This document shows, piece after piece, positions 54,500 to 64,000 of a stretch of DNA of 64,000 nt. How positions within the stretch are numbered: position 1 is the first letter of the stretch; every line of letters begins with the position of its first letter. Origin of the DNA: Nitrosomonas aestuarii (GTDB taxonomy: Bacteria > Pseudomonadota > Gammaproteobacteria > Burkholderiales > Nitrosomonadaceae). The position numbers and the translations under genes were made by a program. The stretch spans positions 62,001-126,000 of the forward strand of contig NZ_QAAE01000006.1 of the NCBI RefSeq assembly GCF_003046585.1, read 5' to 3'. Below the pieces are notes generated by a model. That model saw nothing but the letters and a program-made list of their open reading frames with translations, searched no databases and was not told where the DNA came from.

Positions 54500-55663
54500 C
54501 TATAGCGTTAGACTACTCATACTTCTCAGCGCAGCCACGATCTCTTTTATCGCTTGCAAGAATGCCTCAACTTGCTCCATAGTATTACTGTACCCGAGAC
54601 TGACACGCACCGCGCAACGCGCAAGCAGCGGGTTAATTTGCATAGCTTCCAGCACATGACTTTGCCCCGGATTAACACTGGAACAAGCCGCACCGCTGGC
54701 AACCGCAAAGCCCGCCTTGTCCAGTTTCACCACCAGCGTATCGCCTTCCATATCCGGCAGGGCGAAATAACAAGTATTGGGTAAACGTTCAGCACCTGCA
54801 CCGAAGATAACCGCTCCCATTTCAGTTAACCCCTGTTCCAGTCTTTCACACAATTGGGCAACATGCTGTGCCGTCTCCATAGTGCGTGCTTTAGCAAGCT
54901 CACAAGCCACGCCAAACCCCACAATCGCCGGTACATTTTCCGTACCGGAACGCAGTCCGTTTTCGTGGCCACCACCATAAATCAGCGGTTTTAATAGCAA
55001 ACGCTTATCGACTATCAACGCTGCGGCACCCTTCGGTCCGTAAATTTTATGCGCCGACAATGTCATTGCATGCACGTTAAGTGCTGCAAAATCGACCGGG
55101 ATTTTACCCAAGCCTTGTATTGCATCGGTATGCACATACACATCCTTATTCTGGCATCGGGCTATTTCGGCAACGGCTGCAACATCCTGAATCACGCCTG
55201 TCTCATTATTCGCCAGCATCACTGAAACCAGCGCAGGTTTTTGCACGGACAATGCTTCATTTGCCGCACCCACATCCACCTGTCCCAGTTTATTAATAGC
55301 CAATTGGTGCATGACCCAACGCTCACCAGAGCGTAACGCTAACGCCTGCGCCGGTTTTAAAACGCATGGATGCTCAATTCCGCTAATAAAAATATGACCG
55401 GGTTTAAGGCTATCTGCAGCGCCACGAATGAACAGATTATTGGCTTCCGAACCGCCACTGGTAAAAACCACCTGCATCGGTTGCACGCCAATCGTGTCAG
55501 CTACCTGCTCCCTCGCTTTGTCAATCGCACGCCGGGCTGTCGATCCGTATGCATGCCGACTGGATGCATTCCCGAATTCTTGCTGAAAATAAGGCAACAT
55601 CGCTTCCATCACTGCATCATCCACCCGAGTGGTGGCATTATGGTCAAAATAGTTAAGTGTCAT
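54500..55663 (-). CDS. cysteine desulfurase, NifS/IscS-like
   Basis: The 387-residue class V PLP enzyme removes sulfur from cysteine for Fe-S or thio-cofactor synthesis. It opens MTLNYFDHNATTRVDD, with SGGSEANNLFIRG (PLP phosphate region), the PLP lysine in LSAHKIYGPKGAAALI and the catalytic Cys in AVASGAACSSVNPGQ. ATG 55663 is chosen over an in-frame start at 55747. It stands alone, without iscU-like neighbours, so its acceptor is unknown. Confidence 0.92.
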   Translation of the reverse strand: MTLNYFDHNATTRVDDAVMEAMLPYFQQEFGNASSRHAYGSTARRAIDKAREQVADTIGVQPMQVVFTSGGSEANNLFIRGAADSLKPGHIFISGIEHPCVLKPAQALALRSGERWVMHQLAINKLGQVDVGAANEALSVQKPALVSVMLANNETGVIQDVAAVAEIARCQNKDVYVHTDAIQGLGKIPVDFAALNVHAMTLSAHKIYGPKGAAALIVDKRLLLKPLIYGGGHENGLRSGTENVPAIVGFGVACELAKARTMETAQHVAQLCERLEQGLTEMGAVIFGAGAERLPNTCYFALPDMEGDTLVVKLDKAGFAVASGAACSSVNPGQSHVLEAMQINPLLARCAVRVSLGYSNTMEQVEAFLQAIKEIVAALRSMSSLTL

Positions 55664-56028
55664 TGGATGAAATAGGTAAAAAAACAATAATCTACTAGGG
55701 CAGCACTTCAAATTCATTTTTTGTGCCGATCGGTTTATCTGGAACACAGTAATCCCAAATGTTTATATAAGCATAAATCAATTTTGATATTTTTGTATCA
55801 CTACAGTTCGTTTTTTATTAATTTTTTACACTAACAAAAAACAAAATAATTGTTTAATAACATACATCTATGTGTTACATTATCAAAGTTTTAGAAGCTA
55901 TAACATTTTGAATTCTATTACAGATAGGTATATAGAGTCCGGAGTGATGACACGGCCTGTTTTCACTGCACTACAAATGAACACAAACTGGTTGTTCCCA
56001 TTTTTAACGATTGAAGAGGACATCATTC
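55664..56028. other. AT-rich intergenic region
   Basis: Between the divergent cysteine desulfurase and spondin-domain genes lie about 365 AT-rich bases with no convincing frame. Promoters of both genes should be here; I could not place them with confidence. Confidence 0.35.
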
Positions 56029-56715
56029 ATGTTAATTAAAAAAATAATGATCTGTCTTGCACTATTTTGTGTCAGCCAGTCTGTCATCGCCGCTGATTAT
56101 CGCATTGAAATCACCAACCTAACCTATAAAATTGCTTTTACGCCGCGAATTGTGATTGCGCATGTCCCCGTATCTTTTTTCGCTGCAGGTGATAATTTAA
56201 ACGATACCACGGCTGGTTTGTTAAATGGGCAAATCAATAATGCATTAAAAGAAATAGCGGAGGCAGGAAATCTAGGCCCCATAATTGCCATTTTAGACCA
56301 GGAATCAATACAGAATTTTGTTTCTTATACCGTCGGAAACGGATTATTACCCGGTGGAAGGAAGCAGACAGTAGAATTACTGGATGTTGATGAGACACTG
56401 AGCAACATTTCATTATTTGCAATGATGCTGCCGACAAATGACGGTTTTATTGCATTAAATAATATGGAATTGCCGCGAACTGGAAGTGTACGTTATCACT
56501 TGAATGCATATGATGCCGGCACGGAAACCAACACCGAATCCTGTGCCGACATTCCGGGCCCGTTATGCGGAGGAACAGCGCAGTCCCCAGATGACACGGG
56601 GGAAGGATTTGTACATATTCACCGCGGCATTAAAGGTTTGACTGCCACAGTAAACCCGGCTGAATATGATTGGAAAAATCCGGTTGCCGTCGTGACCATC
56701 ACTCGAATACAATAA
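56029..56715 (+). CDS. secreted spondin-N-domain protein
   Basis: The 228-residue protein has a signal peptide (IMICLALFCVSQSVIAA) and a spondin_N-like domain: YRIEITNLTYKIAFTPRIVIAHV opening, SLFAMMLPTNDGFIALNNMELP in the middle, and GEGFVHIHRGIKG near the end. Spondin domains in bacteria are secreted and may aid adhesion. GAGGA lies nine bases before ATG 56029; a TTG at 56011 is rejected. Confidence 0.8.
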   Translation: MLIKKIMICLALFCVSQSVIAADYRIEITNLTYKIAFTPRIVIAHVPVSFFAAGDNLNDTTAGLLNGQINNALKEIAEAGNLGPIIAILDQESIQNFVSYTVGNGLLPGGRKQTVELLDVDETLSNISLFAMMLPTNDGFIALNNMELPRTGSVRYHLNAYDAGTETNTESCADIPGPLCGGTAQSPDDTGEGFVHIHRGIKGLTATVNPAEYDWKNPVAVVTITRIQ

Positions 56716-57393
56716 CAGACTGCACAGATTGCGTACTCGCGTATATTTACATCATAAGTCAGCACACAACCAGTTTAGGCCAAACAAGCCTCAAAAAATA
56801 CACAGCGAAACCAAATGACAGCGCTTATATCTGCTTCTGTCTGGTACTTTGTTAACCTAACAGGCGGTTAAAAAATATTTTCGAAGCAGCAAATGCAAGA
56901 CAAAAACAGGTGATATTGCTACAGGCAGATTATGAACGGCTGAAAGTGACCCGAAGAGCGTGGCACATAATTTGTCCAGTAAGAAGAAGTGGAGCTTATG
57001 CATAATCAATGAGCATTTCGAACTTTTTTAACACAGCAGTGGCAACGCAGCCAGCCTGAATATCGCACCAGTTACTGGCAGTTAAACGCCGAACTGTTAT
57101 TGAATTTGGCGTGCTCGCGACCAAAGACGCAGTTACAGAGATCATTAGACATATAGGTTGCAGGTTGAAATTTTACCTACTGATACAATATTCAGGCTAG
57201 TTTTTCAACAATCCGCTAAATTTAGCGGGGCATCAGGTACAGGATACAGTTTTATGAAGCTGACTTAATGTTTGCGGCTTCCACTATTTATTTTTAACTT
57301 AATTCATTTGCATAAGAAAAATTATTTTCAGTAGCTTTGTGTTGCGCAACTGCAAAGACAACTTCACTCCATCCAGACCCATCAAAAAGAGTA
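56716..57393. other. 680-base gap between spondin gene and AlkA-like gene
   Basis: No gene is seen. Most of the left half is the longest dispersed-repeat copy (56859-57053). Near 57195 a further repeat-like end, GCTAGTTTTTCAACAATCC, occurs. Confidence 0.5.
56859..57053 (+). repeat. degenerate dispersed repeat, copy C, with internal extra segment
   Basis: AACAGGCGGTTAAAAAA, TTCGAAGCAGCAAATGCAAG and GACAAAAACAGG form the left end. Then about 70 bases not found in copy B (about 56911-56985) follow. After that come TTATGCATAATCAATGAGC, TTTCGAACTTTTTTAACAC and AGCAGTGGCAACGCAG, the same order as copy B. Confidence 0.65.
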
Positions 57394-58011
57394 TCAATAC
57401 TCAACTGGCAATGGATCCAGGCTGCGCCATAGATACCAGGTTGCAACAGAGCGCCAAGGTTGCCATGACCGGGCGAGAGTCTGCATTATTTTTTTATCAA
57501 CCGGCTCGCTGTCATAGTAATGCCGGCTGATAGCACGTTGCAATCCGATATCGTCCAGCGGTAATACATCCGGACGCAACATATGAAAAATCAGAAACAT
57601 TTCAGCTGTCCAACGACCGATGCCTCTCACTTGTACCAACTCGGCAATGAGCGCTTCGTCGCTCAACGCATCCCATGTGGATACGTCTAGCATCCCTTCC
57701 CGAAAATGCCGCGACAAATCCTGCAAATAGGTTATTTTTCTGTGCGACAATCCGCAGGCACGCAGCAGGCCTTCTTCTGCTGCGTGAATCGTATCCGGCG
57801 TAATATCCGGAACAGCATTGATCACTTTTTGCCAGACACTTTCTGCTGCTGTAACGGAAATCTGCTGACCGACAATCGATCGCGCAAGTGTTGAAAAAGC
57901 GTTGCCGCGTGATCTGAGCGCGATATCATCAAAACGCTGAATCAATTGGTTCATAACCTGATCACGCGAGGCCAGATCCTGTATAGCCTGTGTCCAGTAG
58001 GAAGGTTTCAT
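57394..58011 (-). CDS. DNA-3-methyladenine glycosylase II-like protein (AlkA)
   Basis: The 205-residue HhH-GPD glycosylase removes alkylated purines. LARSIVGQQISVTAAESVWQKV is the family opening; the helix-hairpin-helix ELVQVRGIGRWTAEMFLIFHM is followed by LPLDDIGLQRAI with the catalytic Asp. No Fe-S Cys motif is present, so it is AlkA- rather than Nth-like. ATG 58011 is chosen over an earlier start at 58059. A hairpin and T run follow upstream at 58058-58076. Confidence 0.88.
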   Translation of the reverse strand: MKPSYWTQAIQDLASRDQVMNQLIQRFDDIALRSRGNAFSTLARSIVGQQISVTAAESVWQKVINAVPDITPDTIHAAEEGLLRACGLSHRKITYLQDLSRHFREGMLDVSTWDALSDEALIAELVQVRGIGRWTAEMFLIFHMLRPDVLPLDDIGLQRAISRHYYDSEPVDKKIMQTLARSWQPWRSVATWYLWRSLDPLPVEY

Positions 58012-58057
58012 TTGAGGAAAAAATGTATTTAAACAGATGAATCTATCATAAAGCAGC

Positions 58058-58080
58058 AACCCAAATTTTTTGGGTTTTTA
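58058..58080 (+). terminator. hairpin with T-tract upstream of AlkA-like gene
   Basis: AACCCAAA (58058-58065) and TTTGGGTT (58069-58076) pair around a 3-base loop, and T bases follow on the plus strand. No plus-strand gene obviously ends here, so its role is unclear. Confidence 0.4.
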
Positions 58081-58372
58081 TTAATTTTATGATTTGTTTT
58101 TTAGAAACGAAGTAAAATTTATCAATTAAGCCCGCTCTGTAAAGAGCAAAACATTATACTTCTGGTATGATTTCAATGTGAATCAATCGTTTCATAGCGA
58201 TTGGCGCTTCCCTTTTGCCCGATTTTTATATAGCATAGGAAGCTAAACAGATTTTTGATCGTCTTTCTTATTTATACAAGGATATTTTTTCAAATATCCT
58301 AATTCATTACCCAAATTCATCATTTAATTACTTTACAAAAAAGTACCGCAAATAATTTTCAATGAGGATCAT
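58060..58372. promoter_or_regulatory. trxA upstream region
   Basis: The gap before trxA contains an extended -10 motif, TGGTATGAT at 58163-58171. If used, the trxA leader would be about 200 bases. No clear -35 accompanies it. The region is AT-rich with no gene. Confidence 0.35.
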
Positions 58373-58699
58373 ATGAGTCAGCATATTCATTACGTTACTG
58401 ATGCAAATTTTGAAGCAGAGGTTTTACAGTCTTCGTTGCCTGTATTGGTTGATTACTGGGCAGAGTGGTGTGGACCGTGCAAAATGATTGCACCCATTCT
58501 GGATGAAATTGCCAGTGATTATGATGGCCGCCTTAAGGTTGCCAAGTTGAATATTGACGAAAACCAGGTAACGCCGCCAAAATATGGCATACGGGGCATT
58601 CCCACACTCATGCTGTTCAAAGACGGCAACATTGAAGCAACAAAGGTAGGCGCATTGTCGAAATCTCAATTAACCGCGTTTGTTGACAGCCATCTTTAA
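58373..58699 (+). CDS. trxA: thioredoxin 1
   Basis: The 108-residue thioredoxin has the active site WCGPC with Cys33 and Cys36 in [16 protein letters not shown], and [12 protein letters not shown] with the cis-Pro. It reduces protein disulfides in the cytoplasm. GAGG lies six bases before the ATG. rho follows on the same strand, a common order in proteobacteria. Confidence 0.97.
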   Translation: MSQHIHYVTDANFEAEVLQSSLPVLVDYWAEWCGPCKMIAPILDEIASDYDGRLKVAKLNIDENQVTPPKYGIRGIPTLMLFKDGNIEATKVGALSKSQLTAFVDSHL

Positions 58700-58875
58700 A
58701 GTGGCTATGCTCGCTTACTGAATAAATTACAGGCTAAGTGGTTTAGTAATGAATCACTCGCCTGATTTCTTTCTCTGTTTTTAATTATCCCATCAGCAAC
58801 GACTTTCCTCCCAACGTTCACCATTTACATTAAATTTCATTAATCTCTACGTTTCTATTTTCAAAGAATCTTTTC

Positions 58876-60135
58876 ATGCGCTTATCTGATCTCAAACATC
58901 TTCATGTTACCGAATTAGTTAAAATGGCCACCACCAATGAAGTAGATGGTGCCAATAGAATGCGAAAACAGGACCTGATTTTCGCATTGTTGAAAAACCA
59001 AGCCAAAAAGGGCGAAAGCATATATGGCCATGGCACACTTGAAGTTTTGCAGGATGGCTTTGGTTTCCTGCGTTCACCGGACACATCATACCTGGCCGGA
59101 CCAGATGATATTTATATTTCACCGAGCCAGATCAGGCGCTTTAATCTGCATACAGGCGACTCAATTGATGGCGAAATTCGTCCGCCTAAGGATGGTGAAC
59201 GTTACTTTGCCTTGGTTAAGGTCGACAAAGTCAACAACGAACCACCCGAGAATTCAAAACATAAAATTCTGTTTGAGAACCTGACACCATTATTCCCAAC
59301 CGAACCACTCAGACTCGAACGCGATATAAAAGCGGAAGAGAATATAACTGGCCGGATCATAGATTTAATTGCGCCGATAGGCAAAGGACAGAGGGGCCTA
59401 CTGGTCGCCAGCCCGAAATCGGGTAAAACGGTAATGCTCCAACATATTGCGCACTCCATTGCAGCCAATCACCCCGATGTCATTCTCATGGTGCTACTGA
59501 TTGACGAGCGTCCTGAGGAAGTCACGGAAATGATTCGTTCGGTCAGAGGCGAAGTGGTTTCATCCACATTTGATGAGTCGGCCATGCGTCATGTTCAAGT
59601 GGCGGACATGGTCATTGAAAAAGCCAAACGTCTGGTGGAACATAAAAAGGATGTCGTCATTCTGCTCGATTCAATCACACGCCTCGCGCGCGCCTACAAT
59701 ACTGTTGCACCGGCTTCAGGAAAGGTCTTGACGGGCGGTGTCGATGCCAATGCATTGCAACGGCCCAAACGCTTCTTCGGTGCCGCACGCAATATTGAAG
59801 AAGGCGGCTCGCTAACAATTATCGCCACGGCACTGATTGATACCGGTTCCCGTATGGATGATGTGATTTATGAGGAATTTAAGGGCACCGGAAACATGGA
59901 AATCCATATGGACCGTCGCATGGCCGAAAAAAGGATGTACCCGGCCATTAATGTCAATCGATCAGGAACACGCAGAGAAGAATTATTAATAGAACCCGAT
60001 GTGCTGCAAAAAATCTGGGTCTTGCGCAAACTGCTACATCCGATGGATGATATGGATGCAATGGCATTTCTGTTGGACAAAATCAAAGCAACCAAAAACA
60101 ATTCCGATTTCTTCGATTCCATGAGAAGAGTGTAA
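58876..60135 (+). CDS. rho: transcription termination factor Rho
   Basis: The 419-residue hexameric RNA-dependent ATPase ends transcription. It has an N-terminal SAP-like Rho_N region ([18 protein letters not shown] start), an RNA-binding cold-shock domain ([37 protein letters not shown]), Walker [10 protein letters not shown] and Walker [15 protein letters not shown]. The sequence is essentially canonical, with length matching E. coli Rho. It follows trxA by about 175 bases. Confidence 0.98.
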   Translation: MRLSDLKHLHVTELVKMATTNEVDGANRMRKQDLIFALLKNQAKKGESIYGHGTLEVLQDGFGFLRSPDTSYLAGPDDIYISPSQIRRFNLHTGDSIDGEIRPPKDGERYFALVKVDKVNNEPPENSKHKILFENLTPLFPTEPLRLERDIKAEENITGRIIDLIAPIGKGQRGLLVASPKSGKTVMLQHIAHSIAANHPDVILMVLLIDERPEEVTEMIRSVRGEVVSSTFDESAMRHVQVADMVIEKAKRLVEHKKDVVILLDSITRLARAYNTVAPASGKVLTGGVDANALQRPKRFFGAARNIEEGGSLTIIATALIDTGSRMDDVIYEEFKGTGNMEIHMDRRMAEKRMYPAINVNRSGTRREELLIEPDVLQKIWVLRKLLHPMDDMDAMAFLLDKIKATKNNSDFFDSMRRV

Positions 60136-60684
60136 TTCTTTAATCTAACAGATTGCAGAAAAACCCAAAACCTTAACCTGAAATTCCTTTTTTAATAATT
60201 TGTAAGTAATTCGATCGTTTTCGCGAATCTATTACTACAAAATTGCTCATTTTTAAAGCAGTCTTGCTGTGGTCATATTTTATAGTTTTTTCCACTCGCT
60301 TTCTGCAGATTATGGGTGCACAACCCTCCTGTTCTGTTAACAAGATCACTGACTGCGGTAGAAATGGCTTTAGTTGAACACGACTACACAGGCCAATTTT
60401 TTGTTTGAAATGAAGTGAATTGAAACTGACAGGCGCCCAGGCAACCACACATAACACCTTCACAAACTCGAATCAATGTCAAGCGGCATTAGGCGACTGA
60501 ATACCCCTTTTATTTATTGAGGAATAAAAGAAATTATGTATAGACTTTGAAGGCTTTTGGCAATCATCTCAGGCAGTGGTTGCTCTCTACAAGCTGTTAA
60601 GTTTATGGCTCTAATTCCAAGAAGAGTCTGAACGGATCCTAAGGAATTAAAAATTCTTCACAATATTGGATTGATTGGGCATTC
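60136..60684. other. 549-base gap between rho and sensor kinase
   Basis: No convincing gene is seen. A 96-codon minus-strand frame at 60173-60463 has no recognisable content, ribosome-binding site or neighbour and is judged spurious. The promoter of the kinase operon should be here. Confidence 0.4.
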
Positions 60685-63267
60685 ATGGCATCGAATTTAA
60701 AGAACACATTGAACTGGCAGTTCACAAAACATTTCTTACGCCTATCTCTCCCATTAATTTTAATTTTGGTTGCAATGCTATGGCTTCTTTATCGTACTCA
60801 TTTGGATACAACCCTTACGATCATGCAAGCCAACGAACAGCAATCAATACAGCTTGCCAGCCAGACTGTTGATGCTGTATTCGGAGTATTACACGGCGAT
60901 GCATTGTATCTTGCAGAAAATTCATCACTGCAGCAATGGCTGAATACGGGAGATCCTGTCATTCGATCACATCTCAACGCCGATTTTCTCGCATTCACCC
61001 GAAGTCGACGACTCTATGATCAAGTGCGTTTTTTAGATCAGCATGGACAAGAACTAGCGCGGGTCAACTGGAACGACGGCAAGCCGGAAGTGGTTGCAGA
61101 GGAACAACTACAGAGTAAACTGGATAGTTATTACGTAAGAAAAACCCTTGCACTAAATGAGCAGGCCGTCTTTATGTCACCTTTCGATCTTAATATTGAG
61201 CACGACGTCATCGAACAGCCAATCAAACCGACGATACATCTAAGCACACCGGTATTCGACAGCAAGGGTCAAAAAAGAGGCCTCATCGTGCTTAATTACC
61301 GAGGCCAACGATTGCTTAATCGTCTGCGTGCGATCGCCGACAAGAAATCTGGCGGTCTATGGTTCCTTAACAAAGAAGGCTATTGGATACTGGGCCCACA
61401 CCCGGATATGGAGTGGGGATTTATGTATCCGGACCGTCAAACGATGCGTTTCGGTCATGAATACGGAGAGGACACTTGGTTGTCTATGCTGAAGGGCCTT
61501 CAAATCAACCAGTGGCAGGACGAGAAAGGATTGTTTACCTATACTCGAATAACGCCGGCGACAGCGAAGATAGCGTCGACTGAGCCAGAAGAGTATGTTG
61601 GGAACGAACAATGGATAGCGGTTACTCATATTCCGCCTTCAAGCATTAGTGCAAGCATGGCTGGACATGTTCGCGATCTGATCATTGCATTCATGGTGTT
61701 GGCACCTTTACTGGCACTGTTGAGTGGGATAATTACCTATCACGATATGCGACGACGGCAAGCTGAAGCGGATGCGCGCAGCAGTGAAGCACGTTATCGC
61801 GGACTGCTCGAATTGGCCCCGGACGGCATTGTTATCACGAATAGAAACGGGTGCATTACCATGGTGAATGCGCAGGCGCAAAAGTGGTTTGGTTATACAA
61901 AAGATGAATTGATCGGACAACCAATAGAAAAGCTGGTACCCGAGCGGTTTCGTGCCACACATCCCGCTCACCGGCAAAACTATCTTGCAAATCCAGTTGT
62001 CCGTCCCATGGGAGCTGGTCTTGAACTATATGCAAGACGCAGCGACGGTAGTGAATTTCCGGTGGAGATCAGTTTAAGTCCCTCGGAAACGGAACAGGGT
62101 TTATTGGTAACCAGTATCATTCGTGATATTACTGCGCGTAAGCAGGCTGAAAAAGTACAGGAACAAACCAGAATCCGTTACGAAAAACTGGTTAATAACC
62201 TGCCTGTGGGCGTGTATCGCAACAAACCCGATAAAATAGGGAAGTTCCTGGAAGTAAATCAGGCAATGGTAGATATCTTTGAAGCAGAATCCACTGAACA
62301 ACTGCTTTCTCATCCCTTCAGCGAATCGTATTGCGATCCGGTTGATCGAAAAACTTTCATCGACACGGTGATACGCCAGGGCCATATTCGCGATCACGAA
62401 GTTTGTTTGAAAACAATGCAGGGGCGAGAATTTCATGCTGCGCTAACCGCCGTGATGAAGAAAGATGCCAGCGGAGAAATCTTTTTCGACGGCATTATGC
62501 AGGACATCAGCGAACGCAAGGAAACGGAACGCAAAGTCCAGCAATTGAACGAAAGTTTGCGCGTCCGCTCGATGGAATTGGAAACAATCAATCAGGAACT
62601 CGAAGCATTCAGTTATTCTGTTTCCCACGATTTGCGCGCACCATTGCGGGCCATAGATGGTTTCAGCCGCACATTGCTCAACGAATATGCTGATCGTCTG
62701 GATGACAAGGGACGGGACCGGCTTTCCAGAGTACGTGCTGGCGCTCAACGTATGGCGAGTCTCATTGACGATCTGCTCAAGCTGTCGCGGGTTACCCGTA
62801 CAGAACTCAAATGGAAATCAGTCGATCTTTCGCTGCTTGCCAGCGAGGTAATCGAAAATTTGCGTCAGGACGAACCGAACCGAGCGGTACAGTTCTCGGT
62901 GCAGCCCGGAATCACCGTTCAGGGCGATGTGCATTTGCTGCGCGTGGTTATGGATAATCTCCTGGGCAATGCCTGGAAATTTACCAGTCAACGCTCCGAA
63001 GCCAGGATTGAAGTGGGTTGCAAACTTGACGAAAAGTTAACTTATTACGTACGTGATAACGGCGCCGGATTCGACATGGCTTATGCGGACAAATTATTTG
63101 GTGCTTTTCAACGATTACATGATGCCAGCGAGTTTTCTGGTACCGGTATCGGGCTAGCCACTGTGCAGCGCGTAATCCACAAGCATGGTGGCCGCATCTG
63201 GGCTGAAAGTGCTGTCGATCAAGGCGCTATTTTCTACTTTACATTGAACGAGAAAGAAAACAAATGA
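60685..63267 (+). CDS. membrane sensor histidine kinase with two PAS domains
   Basis: The 860-residue protein has a transmembrane helix near 22-38 and a periplasmic sensor of about 300 residues (dCache/LuxQ-like pattern with VRFLDQHGQELARVNW and STPVFDSKGQKRGLIVLNYRG). A second transmembrane helix lies near 335 and two PAS domains follow (ELAPDGIVITNRNG ... PVEISLSPSETEQG; LPVGVYRNKP...). HisKA with FSYSVSHDLRAPLRAIDG has His648, and HATPase carries MDNLLGNAWKFT and GTGIGLATVQRVIHKHGG. It senses an unknown periplasmic signal. Its stop overlaps the next response regulator start (ATGA). Confidence 0.9.
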   Translation: MASNLKNTLNWQFTKHFLRLSLPLILILVAMLWLLYRTHLDTTLTIMQANEQQSIQLASQTVDAVFGVLHGDALYLAENSSLQQWLNTGDPVIRSHLNADFLAFTRSRRLYDQVRFLDQHGQELARVNWNDGKPEVVAEEQLQSKLDSYYVRKTLALNEQAVFMSPFDLNIEHDVIEQPIKPTIHLSTPVFDSKGQKRGLIVLNYRGQRLLNRLRAIADKKSGGLWFLNKEGYWILGPHPDMEWGFMYPDRQTMRFGHEYGEDTWLSMLKGLQINQWQDEKGLFTYTRITPATAKIASTEPEEYVGNEQWIAVTHIPPSSISASMAGHVRDLIIAFMVLAPLLALLSGIITYHDMRRRQAEADARSSEARYRGLLELAPDGIVITNRNGCITMVNAQAQKWFGYTKDELIGQPIEKLVPERFRATHPAHRQNYLANPVVRPMGAGLELYARRSDGSEFPVEISLSPSETEQGLLVTSIIRDITARKQAEKVQEQTRIRYEKLVNNLPVGVYRNKPDKIGKFLEVNQAMVDIFEAESTEQLLSHPFSESYCDPVDRKTFIDTVIRQGHIRDHEVCLKTMQGREFHAALTAVMKKDASGEIFFDGIMQDISERKETERKVQQLNESLRVRSMELETINQELEAFSYSVSHDLRAPLRAIDGFSRTLLNEYADRLDDKGRDRLSRVRAGAQRMASLIDDLLKLSRVTRTELKWKSVDLSLLASEVIENLRQDEPNRAVQFSVQPGITVQGDVHLLRVVMDNLLGNAWKFTSQRSEARIEVGCKLDEKLTYYVRDNGAGFDMAYADKLFGAFQRLHDASEFSGTGIGLATVQRVIHKHGGRIWAESAVDQGAIFYFTLNEKENK

Positions 63268-63701
63268 ACGATAAAACGATACTGCTGGTGGAGGACAACC
63301 CGGATGATGAGTTATTGACGCTGGAAGCACTGGAGGCAAATCGAATCGGAAATAACGTAATTGTAGCGCGTAACGGCGTTGAAGCACTCGATTACTTGTT
63401 TGGTGAAGGTGCTTACGCAGGACGCGATGCTATGGACTGGCCAGCAGTCGTGTTACTGGATTTAAAGCTACCGAAGATAGACGGTCTGGAAGTATTGCGG
63501 CGTATTCGTGCCGACGAACGCACCCGGCTGCTGCCAGTGGTAATTCTGACTTCGTCCAATGAGGAAGAGGACCGACTCAAAGGTTATACGCTCGGAGCCA
63601 ACAGTTATGTACGCAAACCTGTTGATTTCGATCAATTTATCAAAGCAGCGGGACAACTGGGACTCTACTGGTTATTGCTGAATGAAGCGCCACGTGGCTG
63701 A
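63264..63701 (+). CDS. single-domain response regulator (Rcp1-like)
   Basis: The 145-residue receiver has LLVEDNPDDELLTLEAL (acid pocket), phospho-acceptor Asp66 in VVLLDLKLPKIDGLEVL, and the switch Thr/Ser and Lys in VILTSSNEEED and YVRKPVDF. No output domain follows. Such small receivers usually act in phosphorelay from bacteriophytochrome-like kinases. It overlaps the kinase stop (ATGA). Confidence 0.93.
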   Translation: MNDKTILLVEDNPDDELLTLEALEANRIGNNVIVARNGVEALDYLFGEGAYAGRDAMDWPAVVLLDLKLPKIDGLEVLRRIRADERTRLLPVVILTSSNEEEDRLKGYTLGANSYVRKPVDFDQFIKAAGQLGLYWLLLNEAPRG

Positions 63702-63721
63702 CATCAATTAGGAAAGTATTC

Positions 63722-64000
63722 ATGCCGAATACTCAGAATCATACAACACCCTTGCGTATATTGCTCATTGAAGATGCAGAAGATGATGCACAACTGCTGG
63801 TAGACCACCTAGAGTCAGAAGGATTGGTGTTTGACTGGAGGCGGATTGATACCGAACGCGACATAATTGTGAAGCTACAGGAATCATGGGATATCATTAT
63901 TTCAGATTTCTCCATGCCTCACTTGAACGGTACCCATGCACTCGAAACCGTTCGTCGGCTCGACCCCGATGTTCCTTTTATTTTCGTTTCGGGAACTATC
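63722..64000 (+). CDS. response regulator domain protein, 3' end outside window
   Basis: From ATG 63722 (AGGAAA seven bases upstream) 93 codons are visible: RILLIEDAEDDAQLLVDHL, then DIIISDFSMPHLNG with the phospho-acceptor Asp, and FIFVSGTI with the switch Ser/Thr. The protein continues beyond the window. Receivers of this PxxxSDFSMPxxxG form often continue into PAS, GGDEF or histidine kinase domains, so its output is unknown. It is 20 bases after the previous regulator. Confidence 0.85.
   Translation, partial: MPNTQNHTTPLRILLIEDAEDDAQLLVDHLESEGLVFDWRRIDTERDIIVKLQESWDIIISDFSMPHLNGTHALETVRRLDPDVPFIFVSGTI

Noticed and set aside
60173-60463. 96-codon minus-strand frame after rho
   Set aside because: No ribosome-binding site, no recognisable motif and no partner.
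1-64000. search for tRNA, rRNA, CRISPR arrays, prophage and intact insertion sequences
   Set aside because: No cloverleaf or T-arm motif, ordered direct repeats with spacers, phage structural gene or transposase was seen by eye.

Overview
The window looks like the chromosome of a betaproteobacterium close to Nitrosomonas. The strongest pointer is the small class I cytochrome c at 32389-32700: its 81-residue mature form closely follows the Nitrosomonas europaea cytochrome c-552 as I remember it. The gene families (DapC/DapD, RimO, ZapD, MutT-ThiE fusion, TfpZ-like, DUF3617, PLD-VTT) and the moderately AT-rich composition fit this. I ran no search, so the genus is an inference. No rRNA, tRNA, CRISPR array, prophage or intact insertion sequence was seen.

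Layout. 1-10 kb is housekeeping: the end of a DolP-like BON lipoprotein, an FAD oxidase, dapC-dapD, two small lipoproteins, miaA, yacG, a Nudix-ThiE fusion, a DUF815 ATPase and argJ. argJ is preceded by a (TCAG)16 tetranucleotide tract. 10-14 kb holds a lipase-like lipoprotein operon behind a frameshifted marR gene whose palindromic operator survives, a zinc-ribbon/Sel1 protein and an orphan TfpZ homologue. 14-23 kb has tpm, a ROK kinase, a quinone reductase, a PLD-VTT/EEP pair, glutathione reductase and an FMO. 23-30 kb is accessory: small secreted, membrane and lipoproteins, an orphan FecR-like protein, a decayed multicopper oxidase, and a secreted EndoU nuclease overlapping a probable immunity gene. 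30-35 kb has rimO, cytochrome c-552 and OsmC between decayed genes (YyaL/DUF255, VOC, DUF2442). 35-47 kb has CapK-like and GT4 proteins, MFS, ppa, a secreted metalloprotease with a companion, hemerythrin, EI24, GlcG and zapD.

47.7-54.1 kb is a tightly packed seven-gene minus-strand operon: nucleotidyltransferase, HIT protein, fatty acid desaturase, phosphoglycerate mutase-like enzyme, uracil/hypoxanthine-DNA glycosylase-like enzyme and two membrane-linked GTPases. 54.5-60 kb has a cysteine desulfurase, a spondin-domain secreted protein, an AlkA-like glycosylase, trxA and rho. The window ends in a sensor kinase with two response regulators.

Two features stand out. First, degenerate copies of one dispersed repeat with inverted ends sit in several of the gene-poor gaps. 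Second, at least five genes (marR, multicopper oxidase, yyaL-like, VOC, DUF2442) are recognisable only as broken remnants, so this stretch is undergoing gene decay. Candidates for undescribed biology are the EndoU/immunity pair, the repeat tract before argJ and the lipid/GTPase operon.
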